NCBI RefSeq assembly: GCF_900096975.1
Contig: NZ_FMYQ01000020.1
Location: forward strand, 1 to 64,000
Source: Paraburkholderia lycopersici
GTDB taxonomy: Bacteria > Pseudomonadota > Gammaproteobacteria > Burkholderiales > Burkholderiaceae
Length of the DNA stretch: 64,000 bases
Direction: 5' to 3'
Positions 16,299 to 25,600 of this stretch are shown here, piece by piece (positions within the stretch are counted from its first letter, which is position 1; each line of letters starts with the position of its first letter). Under the pieces are notes generated by a model. It made no database searches and was not told where the DNA came from. It saw only the letters and a list, made by a program, of their open reading frames with translations. Made by a program: the position numbers and the translations under genes.

Positions 16299-17427
16299 GA
16301 TGATTTTCCTGATCGATGCGACGATCGTCGTCGCGCGCCGAGCGCGTGTCGACATCGACGGTCACGGACATGCCCGGCAGCAGCACGCCGCGCGTCTCGG
16401 GCCCCGTTTCGAGGCGGATGCGCACCGGCACGCGCTGCACGATCTTCGTGAAGTTGCCGGTGGCGTTCTCGGGGGGCAGCAGCGCGAACTGCGCGCCGGT
16501 GCCGGGAGAGAAGCTGTCCACCACGCCGTGCAGCGTGTGGGCGGGCAACGCGTCGACGTGCAATTCCACGGGCTGACCCGCCCGCATGCGGCCGATCTGC
16601 GTTTCCTTGAAGTTCGCCGTGAGGTAGGTGCTCTGTACCGGCACGACCGCCAGCATGCGCGTGCCGGGCTGCACATACTGGCCCACGCGCACGGTGCGGT
16701 CGCCCACGCGGCCCGCGAGCGCGCTCTTCACCACGGTGTTGTCGAGGTCGAGCTGCGACTGAGCGGCATTCGCGCGGGCCGCCTCGAGCTGCGCGCGCGC
16801 CTGCGAAAGCTGCGCCTCGAGCGCGGCGATCTGCGAGCGCGCGGACGTGACGGCGGCTGCGTCGGCGGCGAGCGTGGCCTGCGCCTGGTCGCGGTTGCTC
16901 TTGAGTTCGGCGAGCCGCTCGGTCGTTTCCGCACCCGTGGCCGCGAGCGGCGTGTAGCGCGCCACTTCGTCGTTCGCGTGACGCAGACTCACCTGCGCGA
17001 CCTGCTGCTGAGCCTGCGCCTGAGCAACGTTCGCGCGCTGCTGCTCGATTTGCGCCTGCGCATGCTCGATGTCCGCGATGCGGGCGTCGACAGTCGCGCG
17101 CGCCTGGTCGAGCGCCACCTGATACTGGCGCGCGTCGAGCTTGACCAACGGATCGCCCGCCTTCACGGCCTGGTTGTCGGCCACGTAGACGTCGGTCACG
17201 TAGCCGCTCACCTTCGGGGCGATCGTCACGCTGTCGGCCTGGAGATAGGCGTCGTCGGTGGATTCGATGAAGCGGCCGACCACCCACCAGTGCCCGAGCC
17301 ACACCGCTGCGGCGACGAGCGCGGCAAGGCCCAGCAGCATCAGGAGGGTTCGTTTCGCGCCGCGCCGCGCGGGCGCAGCGGCGGCGTCCGGCACGTCGCG
17401 TCCGGGCGCGCCTGCAGTCGTAGACAT
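16291..17427 (-). CDS. emrA: EmrA/HlyD-type membrane fusion protein
   Basis: A 378-residue periplasmic adaptor linking the EmrB-like transporter to the NodT channel. One N-terminal membrane anchor (about 28-47) precedes a biotinyl-lipoyl-like half motif (VAPKVSGYVTDVYVADNQAVKAGDPLV with KLDARQYQ). A long alpha-helical hairpin rich in Ala and Gln follows (about 95-215), then the second lipoyl half (SALAGRVGDRTVRVGQYVQPG) and the beta-barrel domain. First gene of the operon, divergent from the CerR-type regulator with 96 bases between starts that contain a tandem operator-like repeat. Confidence 0.9.
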   Translation of the reverse strand: MSTTAGAPGRDVPDAAAAPARRGAKRTLLMLLGLAALVAAAVWLGHWWVVGRFIESTDDAYLQADSVTIAPKVSGYVTDVYVADNQAVKAGDPLVKLDARQYQVALDQARATVDARIADIEHAQAQIEQQRANVAQAQAQQQVAQVSLRHANDEVARYTPLAATGAETTERLAELKSNRDQAQATLAADAAAVTSARSQIAALEAQLSQARAQLEAARANAAQSQLDLDNTVVKSALAGRVGDRTVRVGQYVQPGTRMLAVVPVQSTYLTANFKETQIGRMRAGQPVELHVDALPAHTLHGVVDSFSPGTGAQFALLPPENATGNFTKIVQRVPVRIRLETGPETRGVLLPGMSVTVDVDTRSARDDDRRIDQENHRG

Positions 17428-17444
17428 GTCGTTGGGATCTCAAT

Positions 17445-17480
17445 TTATTCCAGTCGGCAAAATTATTCCATCCGGAAAAA
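17445..17480. promoter_or_regulatory. Tandem 18-bp direct repeat, probable operator for the efflux regulator
   Basis: Two abutting copies of an 18-bp unit, 17445-17462 (TTATTCCAGTCGGCAAAA) and 17463-17480 (TTATTCCATCCGGAAAAA), agree at 15 of 18 positions. The second also contains TTCCATCCGGAA, a near-palindrome. They sit midway between emrA (start 17427) and the TetR gene (start 17524), where a repressor can control both directions. AT-rich bases 17490-17500 (TATATT) could be the -10 of the regulator promoter. Confidence 0.6.
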
Positions 17481-17523
17481 TTGTGTCAAGTGTTATATTT
17501 CGCGGGGATACGAAAGGAAACCC

Positions 17524-18246
17524 ATGAGCGAAGGCAAGAAACTGCGGCGCCCGCCCGAAGGAGGCTATGCGCGCGGCGACGAAACGCGGCGCAAGATCGT
17601 CGAGGCGGCCATCGGCCTGTTCGGGCAGCACGGCTTCGACGGCGCCTCCACGCGCGACATCGCGGCCCGCGCGGGCGTGAACGCGCCGGCGCTGCAGTAC
17701 TACTTCGAGAACAAGGAAGGCCTCTATCGCGCTTGTGCCGAGTCCATCGCCGACGAGTCGTGGCATGCCTTCGAACCCGCGGTACTGCGCGCACGCAAGG
17801 CACTCGCGGACAATGCCGGCACCGAAGCGCTGATCGATGCCTTCATCGACATCCAGGCCGCCGTCGCCGATCGCACGTTCGTCAAGCGCCACGAGCCGGA
17901 CCAGCGGCTCTTTTTCGCGCGCGAACAGGGCGGCGGCGAGCCCGAGATCGGCTCGGAAATCCTCCGCAAGCGCGTGCGCACGCCGCTCAACGACATCAAC
18001 GTGGAACTGCTCGAGCGCATCACCGGCATGCCGGCGCGCGATCCGCTTACCGTCGTGCGCATGTTCAGCCTGTACGGGCAATTTCTGCTTTTCTTCATCG
18101 CGCGCCGCTCGACGCTCTCGATGCTCGGTTGGGACGACATCGACGCCGCGAAGGCCGAATTCCTGAAGTCGAGTATCGCGGAGCAAACGCGCGTGCTGTT
18201 GCGCCACTGGAACCGCGAGCGCGGCGCCGGCAATCGCTCGGGATAA
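17524..18246 (+). CDS. TetR/AcrR regulator, CerR (CecR) type
   Basis: A 240-residue repressor. The N-terminal helix-turn-helix is at about 20-65 (RRKIVEAAIGLFGQHGFDGASTRDIAARAG... NAPALQYYFENKEGLYRA). The larger C-terminal half fits the DUF1956/CerR ligand domain, for example RVRTPLNDINVELLERITG and MFSLYGQFLLFFIARR. AAAGGAA lies seven bases before the ATG at 17524. Divergent from emrA-emrB-nodT; by family and position it should repress the pump until a toxic ligand binds, and probably itself. Confidence 0.86.
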   Translation: MSEGKKLRRPPEGGYARGDETRRKIVEAAIGLFGQHGFDGASTRDIAARAGVNAPALQYYFENKEGLYRACAESIADESWHAFEPAVLRARKALADNAGTEALIDAFIDIQAAVADRTFVKRHEPDQRLFFAREQGGGEPEIGSEILRKRVRTPLNDINVELLERITGMPARDPLTVVRMFSLYGQFLLFFIARRSTLSMLGWDDIDAAKAEFLKSSIAEQTRVLLRHWNRERGAGNRSG

Positions 18247-18333
18247 CCGGCTCGTTCAGACGGGGCACGCGCTCGCGGCAGACTACTGGCGTGATAGTGT
18301 TCTGGGTTCCCGTTCCAGCCTGGAGTCGCCCAC

Positions 18334-18969
18334 ATGTCTCCCCTCGCCGCCGTTGCCAGCATTCTCCTCGCCGTACTGCTTGGGGCCATGAGTCCCGGGC
18401 CGAGCTTCGTCCTCGTTGCCCGCAATTCGATTGGCCTGTCACGCCGCGACGGCGTGGCTACCGCGCTCGGCATGGGCACCGGCGCGATCTGTTTTGCGGG
18501 CGTCGCGCTCGCCGGGCTCTATACAGTGCTCGCCACCGTTGCCTGGCTGTACGCCGCGCTGAAAATCGCGGGTGGCGCCTATCTGCTCTACATCGCTTCG
18601 CGCATCTGGCGCGGCGCCGGCACGCCGGTCGCGGTGAGCAAGACCGCCGCGCCGGGCGAGCGCCCCGGCAAGTCGTACTGGAGCGGCCTCACCACCCAGT
18701 TGAGCAATCCGAAAACGGCCATCGCGTATGGCAGCATCTTCGTCGCGCTGCTGCCGCACGACCCGCCGCTCTGGTGCTATTTCGCGTTGCCGCCGCTCGT
18801 GTTCGCGATCGAAACGGGCTGGTACACGGTCGTGGCACTGTGCTTCTCGAGCCAGCGCCCGCGCGATCTTTACCTGCGCGCCAAGCACTGGATCGACCGC
18901 ATTGCGGCCGGCGCCATCGCGGCGCTCGGCCTGCGCCTCATTTTCAGCGCCGGTCAGCGCGGAATCTGA
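18334..18969 (+). CDS. LysE/RhtB-family amino-acid or metabolite exporter
   Basis: A 211-residue inner-membrane exporter with five to six hydrophobic segments. The family signature near the N-terminus is GAMSPGPSFVLVARNSIGLSRRDGVATALGMG, split here across residues 14-45, and a second is SGLTTQLSNPKTAIAYGSIF. The start at 18334 has GGAG nine bases upstream. Single gene; no regulator of the LysG or Lrp type is adjacent, so the exported molecule is unknown. Confidence 0.86.
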   Translation: MSPLAAVASILLAVLLGAMSPGPSFVLVARNSIGLSRRDGVATALGMGTGAICFAGVALAGLYTVLATVAWLYAALKIAGGAYLLYIASRIWRGAGTPVAVSKTAAPGERPGKSYWSGLTTQLSNPKTAIAYGSIFVALLPHDPPLWCYFALPPLVFAIETGWYTVVALCFSSQRPRDLYLRAKHWIDRIAAGAIAALGLRLIFSAGQRGI

Positions 18970-19035
18970 GGTCGCCATGGGGGCGGCTTTGCAACGGCCG
19001 CGCCCCACGCAGCGGAAATTTTTTTGCAGGCCCGC

Positions 19036-19064
19036 TTGACAATCTATCTTCCAGTAGATAAATT
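19036..19064 (+). promoter_or_regulatory. tetR promoter with operator copy 1 in the spacer; likely leaderless
   Basis: A consensus -35 TTGACA (19036-19041) is followed by exactly 17 bases and TAAATT (19059-19064) as -10. The 17-18 base spacer is the 18-bp operator ATCTATCTTCCAGTAGAT (19042-19059), so repressor binding would block polymerase directly. The predicted transcription start (about 19071) coincides with the regulator ATG at 19072, implying a leaderless transcript, and no ribosome binding site is seen. Confidence 0.6.
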
Positions 19065-19071
19065 GAAGTCC

Positions 19072-19638
19072 ATGGAAACGAAACTGACCGTGCGGGAGCA
19101 GATTCTCGACCACGCCATCACGCTCATGATGCTGCGCGGCTACAACGGCTTCAGCTACCGCGACCTGTCCGAACTGGTGGGCGTGAAAACGTCGAGCATC
19201 CACTATTACTTTCCCTCGAAAGACGACCTGGTGCTCGAAGCCGTGAACCAGTACAGCGACGAGGTGATGACGGGACTGCAATCCGTCGATGCGGCGCTGC
19301 CGGCGGGCGAAAAGCTCACTGTATACACGCGCTTGTTCGGCAAGACGCTGGGCGACGGCGACCAGATCTGCCTGTGCGGCATGCTGGCGGCCGACATCGA
19401 GTCGCTGCCCGAAAGCGTGCGCCATGCCGTGCAGGCATTCTTCCGCGCCAACGAAAGCTGGCTCGCCACTGTGCTGGCGCAGGGCGCGAAGGAAGGCACC
19501 CTGGTCGTAAGGGGCAAACCGGAAAGCGCCGCTCGCACGCTGTTCGCGGCGTTGCAGGGTAGCGTGCTGGCAAGCCGCCTGTTTCACACGAAGTCGCGCC
19601 TCGAAGATGTGGAAGCCATGTGGCGCGTGGCTCAATGA
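19072..19638 (+). CDS. TetR-family regulator next to ohr
   Basis: A 188-residue TetR regulator: helix-turn-helix about 10-50 (REQILDHAITLMMLRGYNGFSYRDLSELVG and SIHYYFPSKDDLV). The C-terminal half contains Cys residues in QICLCGMLAADIESLPE, a segment typical of the TetR_C_6-type subfamily near redox or oxidative-stress genes; the Cys pair might sense oxidants (inference). I use the ATG at 19072, not 19024, because the upstream codons lie inside the promoter and operator. Copy 1 of the 18-bp operator lies in its own promoter and copies 2 and 3 lie between it and ohr, so it probably represses itself and ohr. Confidence 0.82.
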   Translation: METKLTVREQILDHAITLMMLRGYNGFSYRDLSELVGVKTSSIHYYFPSKDDLVLEAVNQYSDEVMTGLQSVDAALPAGEKLTVYTRLFGKTLGDGDQICLCGMLAADIESLPESVRHAVQAFFRANESWLATVLAQGAKEGTLVVRGKPESAARTLFAALQGSVLASRLFHTKSRLEDVEAMWRVAQ

Positions 19639-19693
19639 AACACCGGACTCATAACGCGGGGCGGCCTGCCGCCTCCTTTTTTTGAACCTCCAA

Positions 19694-19711
19694 ATCTATC
19701 TTCTGATAGAT
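19694..19711. promoter_or_regulatory. 18-bp operator copy 2 (between tetR and ohr)
   Basis: ATCTATCTTCTGATAGAT: the outer seven bases on each side (ATCTATC and GATAGAT) are exact reverse complements. It shares 14 of 18 positions with both other copies (ATCTATCTT-n4-TAGAT). TTGAAC at 19682-19687 could be a -35 overlapping this site. Confidence 0.7.
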
Positions 19712-19754
19712 AGCTTGAAAGAGGCGCATCATGAACGTGTTTCCGCGACCCGAA

Positions 19755-19772
19755 ATCTATCTTTTAATAGAT
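19755..19772. promoter_or_regulatory. 18-bp operator copy 3 (between tetR and ohr)
   Basis: ATCTATCTTTTAATAGAT: six outer bases on each side (ATCTAT and ATAGAT) pair exactly. It lies 61 bases downstream of copy 2 and 150 bases before the ohr ATG. Confidence 0.7.
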
Positions 19773-19921
19773 AGATCCGTAGATTGACGATCGTGAACCC
19801 GTACGCGTTGCCCTCCTTCTGCTGGACCGTGGCGCACATGGCTGTCGCCTGGCGCCATTAGTTTGAAAGCTGTATCAGCCGCACCCTCAACCCAACGTCA
19901 TTGCTCAACAAGGAGTCTGTC

Positions 19922-20347
19922 ATGTCGATCGAAAAAGTCCTCTACCGCGCCGAAGCCAACGTCACCGGAGGCCGCGACGGCCGCGCCGTCATTCCGGCCA
20001 GCCATCTGGATCTCAAACTCACCACGCCGCGCGAACTCGGCGGGGCAGGCGGCGACGGCACGAACCCGGAGCAGCTCTTCGCGGCCGGCTACAGCGCGTG
20101 CTTCATCGGTGCCATGAAGTTCGTCTCGGCGCGCGACAAGATCGCGCTGCCCGCCGATCTCTCGATCACCGGCAATGTGGGCATCGGCCAGATTCCGAAT
20201 GGCTTCGGCATTGAAGTCGAACTGAAGATTTCGCTGCCCGGCATGGATCGCGCGGCCGCCCAGGCGCTCGTCGACAAGGCGCACATCGTGTGTCCGTACT
20301 CGAACGCCACGCGCGGCAACATCGACGTGACGCTCACGATCGTATAA
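19922..20347 (+). CDS. ohr: Organic hydroperoxide resistance protein Ohr
   Basis: A 141-residue OsmC-fold thiol peroxidase that reduces organic hydroperoxides using lipoyl dithiols. All catalytic positions are present: R18 (GGRDG), E50 (NPEQLFAAGYSAC), peroxidatic C60 and resolving C124 (HIVCPYSNATRGN). The GGAGGDGTNPEQLFAAGYSACF stretch and overall length place it in the Ohr rather than the OsmC subfamily. AAGGAG lies just upstream of the ATG at 19922. Ohr genes are normally controlled by MarR-type OhrR; here the neighbour is a TetR protein with three operator copies. A perfect hairpin follows the stop. Confidence 0.93.
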   Translation: MSIEKVLYRAEANVTGGRDGRAVIPASHLDLKLTTPRELGGAGGDGTNPEQLFAAGYSACFIGAMKFVSARDKIALPADLSITGNVGIGQIPNGFGIEVELKISLPGMDRAAAQALVDKAHIVCPYSNATRGNIDVTLTIV

Positions 20348-20372
20348 GCCGCGAGCGCCGCGCAAGACGGTT

Positions 20373-20398
20373 CAAGGGCCGCCAATGAGCGGCCCTTG
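20373..20398. terminator. Hairpin between convergent ohr and recD
   Basis: CAAGGGCCGC (20373-20382) pairs exactly with GCGGCCCTTG (20389-20398) around a six-base loop. It lies between the ohr stop (20347) and the recD stop (20415) and could serve both strands. Only a short T-run follows. Confidence 0.65.
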
Positions 20399-20414
20399 CC
20401 GTTTCGCCGACGCG

Positions 20415-22631
20415 TCACGCCGATTGTGCGTCCCGCGCGAGTCCCGCCATGAGGCCGCTGGCCCGCTGAACCTTGGCGAGCACCGCGCGATCGAGCACGG
20501 TGCGTCCCTCGGGCACGGCGAGCGTGAGAAACGAGCGCGCGCGCGTGATGCCGGTGTAGACGAGTTCGCGCGTGAGAATCGGGCTGTAAGTGTCGGGCAG
20601 CGCGAGCGCCGCGTGCGTGAACTCGGAGCCCTGCGACTTGTGGACGGTGAGCGCAAACACGGTTTCGACGCCCTGCAGGCGGCCAGGCGACACCCACTTC
20701 ACGCCGCCCGAGCCGTCGCCCGCGGGAAACGCCACGCGCAACATGGACGGCTCGTCCGCCGCGACGGGCAGATCGAGCGCGATGCCGATATCGCCGTTCA
20801 TGAGCCCGAGCTCGTAGTCGTTGTGCGTGACGAGCACGGGCCGGCCCGCGTACCAGTCGCCGCGCGGCTCGATCAGCCCTTCTTCGTGCAGCAGGCGCAC
20901 GACGCGCCGGTTCAGGCCTTCGACGCCCCACGGGCCGCGCCGCAGCGCGCACAGCAGTTGAAATGCGCCGTGCGCCTCGAGCACGGCGGCGGCCCAGGCG
21001 GCCAGCGCTTCGGGGGTCGCGCCCGGCGCCGGCCGTGTTGCTCGCATCGTCTCCAGGTAGTGACGGTAGCCGTGGCGCCGCGCGTGGACCGCGCCGTCCT
21101 CGCCCACGCGGCCGTCGACGATGAGCGCGCGCAGCGGGCCGTCGTCGGTTGCGGGGCACACGAGCCGCGCAAGGTCTTCGTGACCGCGCGCCCAGATCTT
21201 CGCTACGCCCACCGCGTCCCCCGCATTGACGAGTTCGGCCAGCGCGCCGATACCGCTTTCCGACGCGAAGCGATGACTCTCGCGCAGCATCGCGATGGCC
21301 TGGTCGAGCGGCAGGCCATGCGCATCGAGCATGGCGGGATCGATGCGCTCGCCCGTGGCCGTTTCGAGCCAGGCGCGCGTCGCTTGCGTGTAGTGCCCCT
21401 CGCGCGCGCGGTCGCAAAGCTCGCCCAGCACGGCCCCCGCCTCGACCGACGCAAGCTGGTCCTTGTCGCCGAGCAGGATCAGGCGTGCCGTGGGCGGCAG
21501 CGCGTCGAGCACGGCGGCCATCATTTCGAGGTCGACCATCGAGGCCTCGTCGATCACGAGCACGTCCACAGGCAGCGGATTCGCGGCGTCATGCCGAAAG
21601 CGCCGGCTGCCGGGCCGTGTGCCCAGCACGCGATGCAGCGTGGTCACGACGGTCGGAATCGCGTTGCGCAGCGCCGCGGCGTCCACGTGTGCCTGCAGCG
21701 CACCGAACGGCAGCCGTTCCACCGCGCCAGCGATCGACTCGTTCAGGCGCGCCGCCGCCTTGCCGGTGGGCGCCGCGAGCCGGATGCGCAACGGTCGCGC
21801 AGCGGGCGCACGCCGCCCCGCGCGGCCGAGCGCCAGCGTCTGCAGGAGTGCCAACAATCGGACGACCGTCGTCGTCTTACCCGTCCCCGGCCCGCCTGTG
21901 ACGATGCTGAACGCGCTGCGCGCAGCCAGCGCGCACGCGAGCTTTTGCCAGTCGGCGGCTCGCGAATCCTGCCGTTCTGGCGGCTTGCCGCCACGCGGCG
22001 CGAACAGCGCGTCGAGCGCCGCGCGCGCGACGTCCAGCGGCAACGCTGCTTCGAGCTGCGCGGCGCGTGCGAGCCGGCGCTCGATTCCTTCGCGCACGTC
22101 CTGCTCGTATTGCCAGTAACGCCGCAGATAAAGCCTCGTGCCCGCAAGCACGAGGGGCGTGTTGCCCTCGCCGTCCGCCGTCTCCTCGCTCACCAGGTCC
22201 GGCACCGCGAGCGCGCCGCGCCACTGCGCGAGCGTGACGCCCGCCAGCACCTCGGCAGGCGGCTGGGCAGGTTCGGCGGCGAGCCATTGTGGCCCGTCAG
22301 GCGGCAAAGAAAGCGCGAACGCCGGGTCGTCGAGCGTGGCCTTCAGGTCGAGACAGACGTGACCGCGCCCGAGCTGGTGGCTCGCAAGCGCGGCCGCCAG
22401 CAGCAGGAGCGGCGGCCCGTGCGGCGCCTCGGTCCACAAAAAGCGGGCGAACGCGGCATCGAGCGTGCGCAGCCAGCCGCGCTCCACCCAGTTGTCGAGC
22501 ACGCCCAGCATCTGCGCCGCCGAATTACGCGCGCCGCTTCGCGTGGGTTCCGGCGCGGGCTCGGGCATATCCAGGTTCGCGAACAGATCGCCGGTAACGC
22601 CGTCCGGCACTTTTAAGCGGCGCCTCGTCAT
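20415..22631 (-). CDS. recD: RecBCD exonuclease V, alpha subunit RecD (5'-3' helicase)
   Basis: 738 residues. RecD is the fast 5'-3' helicase of the RecBCD complex, which processes double-strand breaks until Chi. Visible SF1 motifs: Walker A GGPGTGKTTT (about 245-254), Walker B VDVLVIDEASMVDLEMM, motif III LLGDKDQLASV and the late motif LTVHKSQGSEFTHA. The start ATG at 22631 overlaps the recB stop as ATGA, so translation is coupled; the open frame running on to 23327 is shadow within recB. Last gene of the recC-recB-recD operon. Somewhat longer than E. coli RecD (608 residues), as usual in Burkholderia. Confidence 0.93.
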   Translation of the reverse strand: MTRRRLKVPDGVTGDLFANLDMPEPAPEPTRSGARNSAAQMLGVLDNWVERGWLRTLDAAFARFLWTEAPHGPPLLLLAAALASHQLGRGHVCLDLKATLDDPAFALSLPPDGPQWLAAEPAQPPAEVLAGVTLAQWRGALAVPDLVSEETADGEGNTPLVLAGTRLYLRRYWQYEQDVREGIERRLARAAQLEAALPLDVARAALDALFAPRGGKPPERQDSRAADWQKLACALAARSAFSIVTGGPGTGKTTTVVRLLALLQTLALGRAGRRAPAARPLRIRLAAPTGKAAARLNESIAGAVERLPFGALQAHVDAAALRNAIPTVVTTLHRVLGTRPGSRRFRHDAANPLPVDVLVIDEASMVDLEMMAAVLDALPPTARLILLGDKDQLASVEAGAVLGELCDRAREGHYTQATRAWLETATGERIDPAMLDAHGLPLDQAIAMLRESHRFASESGIGALAELVNAGDAVGVAKIWARGHEDLARLVCPATDDGPLRALIVDGRVGEDGAVHARRHGYRHYLETMRATRPAPGATPEALAAWAAAVLEAHGAFQLLCALRRGPWGVEGLNRRVVRLLHEEGLIEPRGDWYAGRPVLVTHNDYELGLMNGDIGIALDLPVAADEPSMLRVAFPAGDGSGGVKWVSPGRLQGVETVFALTVHKSQGSEFTHAALALPDTYSPILTRELVYTGITRARSFLTLAVPEGRTVLDRAVLAKVQRASGLMAGLARDAQSA

Positions 22632-25600
22632 GCCACATCCTCCAGCGCATCGCGACGCGCGAAGAGCGCGTCGATTCGTTCGATCAGCTCGCGTGGCGGA
22701 CGCTCGCAATGCAGCCCCTGCCCCGGCGCATGGCCGCCGCGCAGGAACAGATATACGGCGCCGCCCACGTGGCGGTCGTAGTCGTAGTCGGGCAGCCGCG
22801 CCTTGAGCAGCCGATGCAGCGCGAACAGATAGAGCGCGTATTGCAGCTCGTAGCGCGAATGCAGGATCTGCGCGCGCATTTTCGCGGCCGTATAGGAAGC
22901 GTCGTCGGGGCCGAGCCAGTTCGACTTGTAGTCGGCCACGTAATAGCGGCCTTCGTGCTCGAACACGAGATCGATGAAGCCCTTGAGCATACCGTTGAGC
23001 GTGGCGGCGTCGAGCGCGGGACGCGCCTCGCCGTCGAGGGTGAACGCCGTGACGAGCATGTCGAGTTCGTGCGCGTCGACTGCATGCGCCGTCACCCAGA
23101 ACTCCAGCTCTGGCATGTACGAACCGAGCGCCGCGAACGCAACCGGCGCGACGCTTTCGCCGTCGACGTCCGGCAAGCGCAGCGGCGTGCGCACGAGCTC
23201 CAGCATCCACGCCCCAAGCGGCTCGATCCAGTGCGACCAGCCACGCACGTTGCAGCGGCGCGCGACCATGTCGCGCACGCGGGCTTCGTCCTGCGCGATT
23301 TCGGCGAAGCCTTCGTTTGCCGCCCATTCCATCAGCTCGTGCAGGAAACTGCCGGCGTCCGCGCCGCGCTCGAACCCGTGCATGGGCGCAAGCGCGGGCG
23401 TGACGAGCGCTTGCCGGCTGCTTTCGAAAGCTTCGTCCTCGTCGGGCGGCACGCTCGCTTCGAGCAGTTCGAGGAAGACGTCCTCGCTGCGCGTATCGGG
23501 CACACTGCGCGCTTCATCTGCTTCGACGGGAATACCCGAACCGATCGACGCATCGATCGTCTTCAGGCTCGAATAGCTCGCGATCCACCAGCGCTCGCGC
23601 TCGCGATACGCGAGCGAGCGCGCGCGTCCACGCACGACGCCCGCGTCGCGCAACGCAAGCACGTCCCGACGCGGTTCGGGCGCCGACGCCACGTCGATAT
23701 CCGCGCACGGACCGCGCAGGGCGTCCAGGCATGCTTCGATCTCCTCAGCAGGCACGGCAGCGCCGCCATTGATGAGATAACCGAACGCGCTCGCTTCGAC
23801 GCCCTGCACCGGTCCATAGCCGATCCACGTCGCGTAACGCGCGCGCGTCAGCGCGACGTAGAGCTTGCGCAGATCTTCGCCGAGGCGCTCGTGATCGGCT
23901 TGACGCAGCACGCGCGCGTCGGCTTCGAGCGTCACGCGCAACTCGCCCTTGTCGTCGTGCCATTTGAACGGCACGTCATCGGGCTTCACCGCGCGATGCG
24001 CACATGCGAACGGCAGGAACACGAGCGGATATTCCAGGCCTTTCGACTTGTGAATCGTGACGACTTGCACGAGGCCCGCGTCGCTCTCCAGACGCAACTG
24101 ACGCGCGTCGCCCCCTCCGCCCGCGGTTTCGTCCACGCGCTGCTCGTCCAGGTAGCGAATCAGCGCATGCTCGCCGTCGAGCTGCGTGCTCGCCTGCTGC
24201 AGCAGTTCGGCCAGATGCAGCAGATTGGTGAGCGCGCGCTCGCCGTTCAGGCCGGCGGCGCTGACCTCGCCCAGCAAGCGCTGCGGCACGTGAAAGTCGT
24301 TGAAAAGACGCCGCAGCATGGGCAACACGCCCTTCTTGCGCCAGCACTCGCGGTACTCGCGAAACTGCATCACGCGCGCTTCCCATGCGATCTCGTCGCG
24401 GCCGAGCAGATCGAGTTCCGCCCATTCGAGCCCGAGCGTGGGCGCGGCGAGCGCCGTGCGCACGAGACGGCCGTCGTCGGGCTCGGCGCAGGCCGCGAGC
24501 CAGTAGCGCAGCTCTTCTGCCTGCGGCGTCTGGTACACCGAATCGCGGTCGGAGAGATAGACGCTGCGCACGCCGCGCGCGGCCAGCGCCTCGCGTATCG
24601 CGCGCGCCTCGTCGCGGTTGTTGACGAGCACGGCCATGTCGGCGGGCTGCAATGGCCGCAAGCCACGCTCGCCATCGAACCCCGCGGCGCCCTCCTGGCC
24701 GAGGTTGAGCAGGCGCACCATCCCGGTCGCGCAACTCGCGGCCATGTCCGCAAGATACGCGCTCTTGCTCAGCGGCTTGCCGTCCGCTGCCGGAGGCAGC
24801 CACCAGACGTTGAGCGCCGGCAGCGACGCGCCGGCGGCGACCAGCGTCTCCGGTCGCCCGTGCGCATCGGCGGGGACGAACGGCAAGGCGTTCTCGCCGC
24901 CATCGGGACTGCGAAACAAAAATGCCCCGCTACCCTCGGGACGCGACTCCGCGGCCTCGAAGCAGCGGTTCACGGCGGCGACCATCGTGCGCGTGGAGCG
25001 GAAGTTCTTCTTGAGCGTATAGAGCCGCCCCTCGCAGGCGCGGCGCGCGCGCAGATACGTGTAAATGTCCGCGCCGCGAAACGCATAGATGGCCTGCTTC
25101 GGGTCGCCGATCAAGACGATTGCTGTCTCGGTGTCATGCTCGGCGATACGATAAATCGCATCGAAGATCTGATACTGGACCGGGTCCGTGTCCTGGAATT
25201 CGTCGATCAGCGCAACGGGGTACTGCTTGCGGATGATCTGGGCGAGGCGCGCGCCGTTCTCGCGCTGCAACGCGGCACGCAAGCGCGTGAGCAGATCGTC
25301 GAAGCCCATTTGCGAGCGGCGCGCCTCTTCTTCCTCGAAGCGGCGCGCCACCCAGCGCGCCGCGTGGCACAGCAGGTCCTGCCTGGCCTCGGGCGGCGAG
25401 GCCAGCGACTCGCGCAGCGTTTCCATCGCCACGAAGGCGTCATGCGCGGGCGGCTCGCCCTTCGTCCAGATTTCCGCGAGTCCGGCCGGCGTGAGGCGCG
25501 TCCAGACGGCGGCCTTGTCATCGAAGCCCGGATGCGCAGAGTCGGGGTCGCCGGCCCAGTCGCGCAGCTTGCCGATCCATGTTTCGCAATGCCTGGAATT

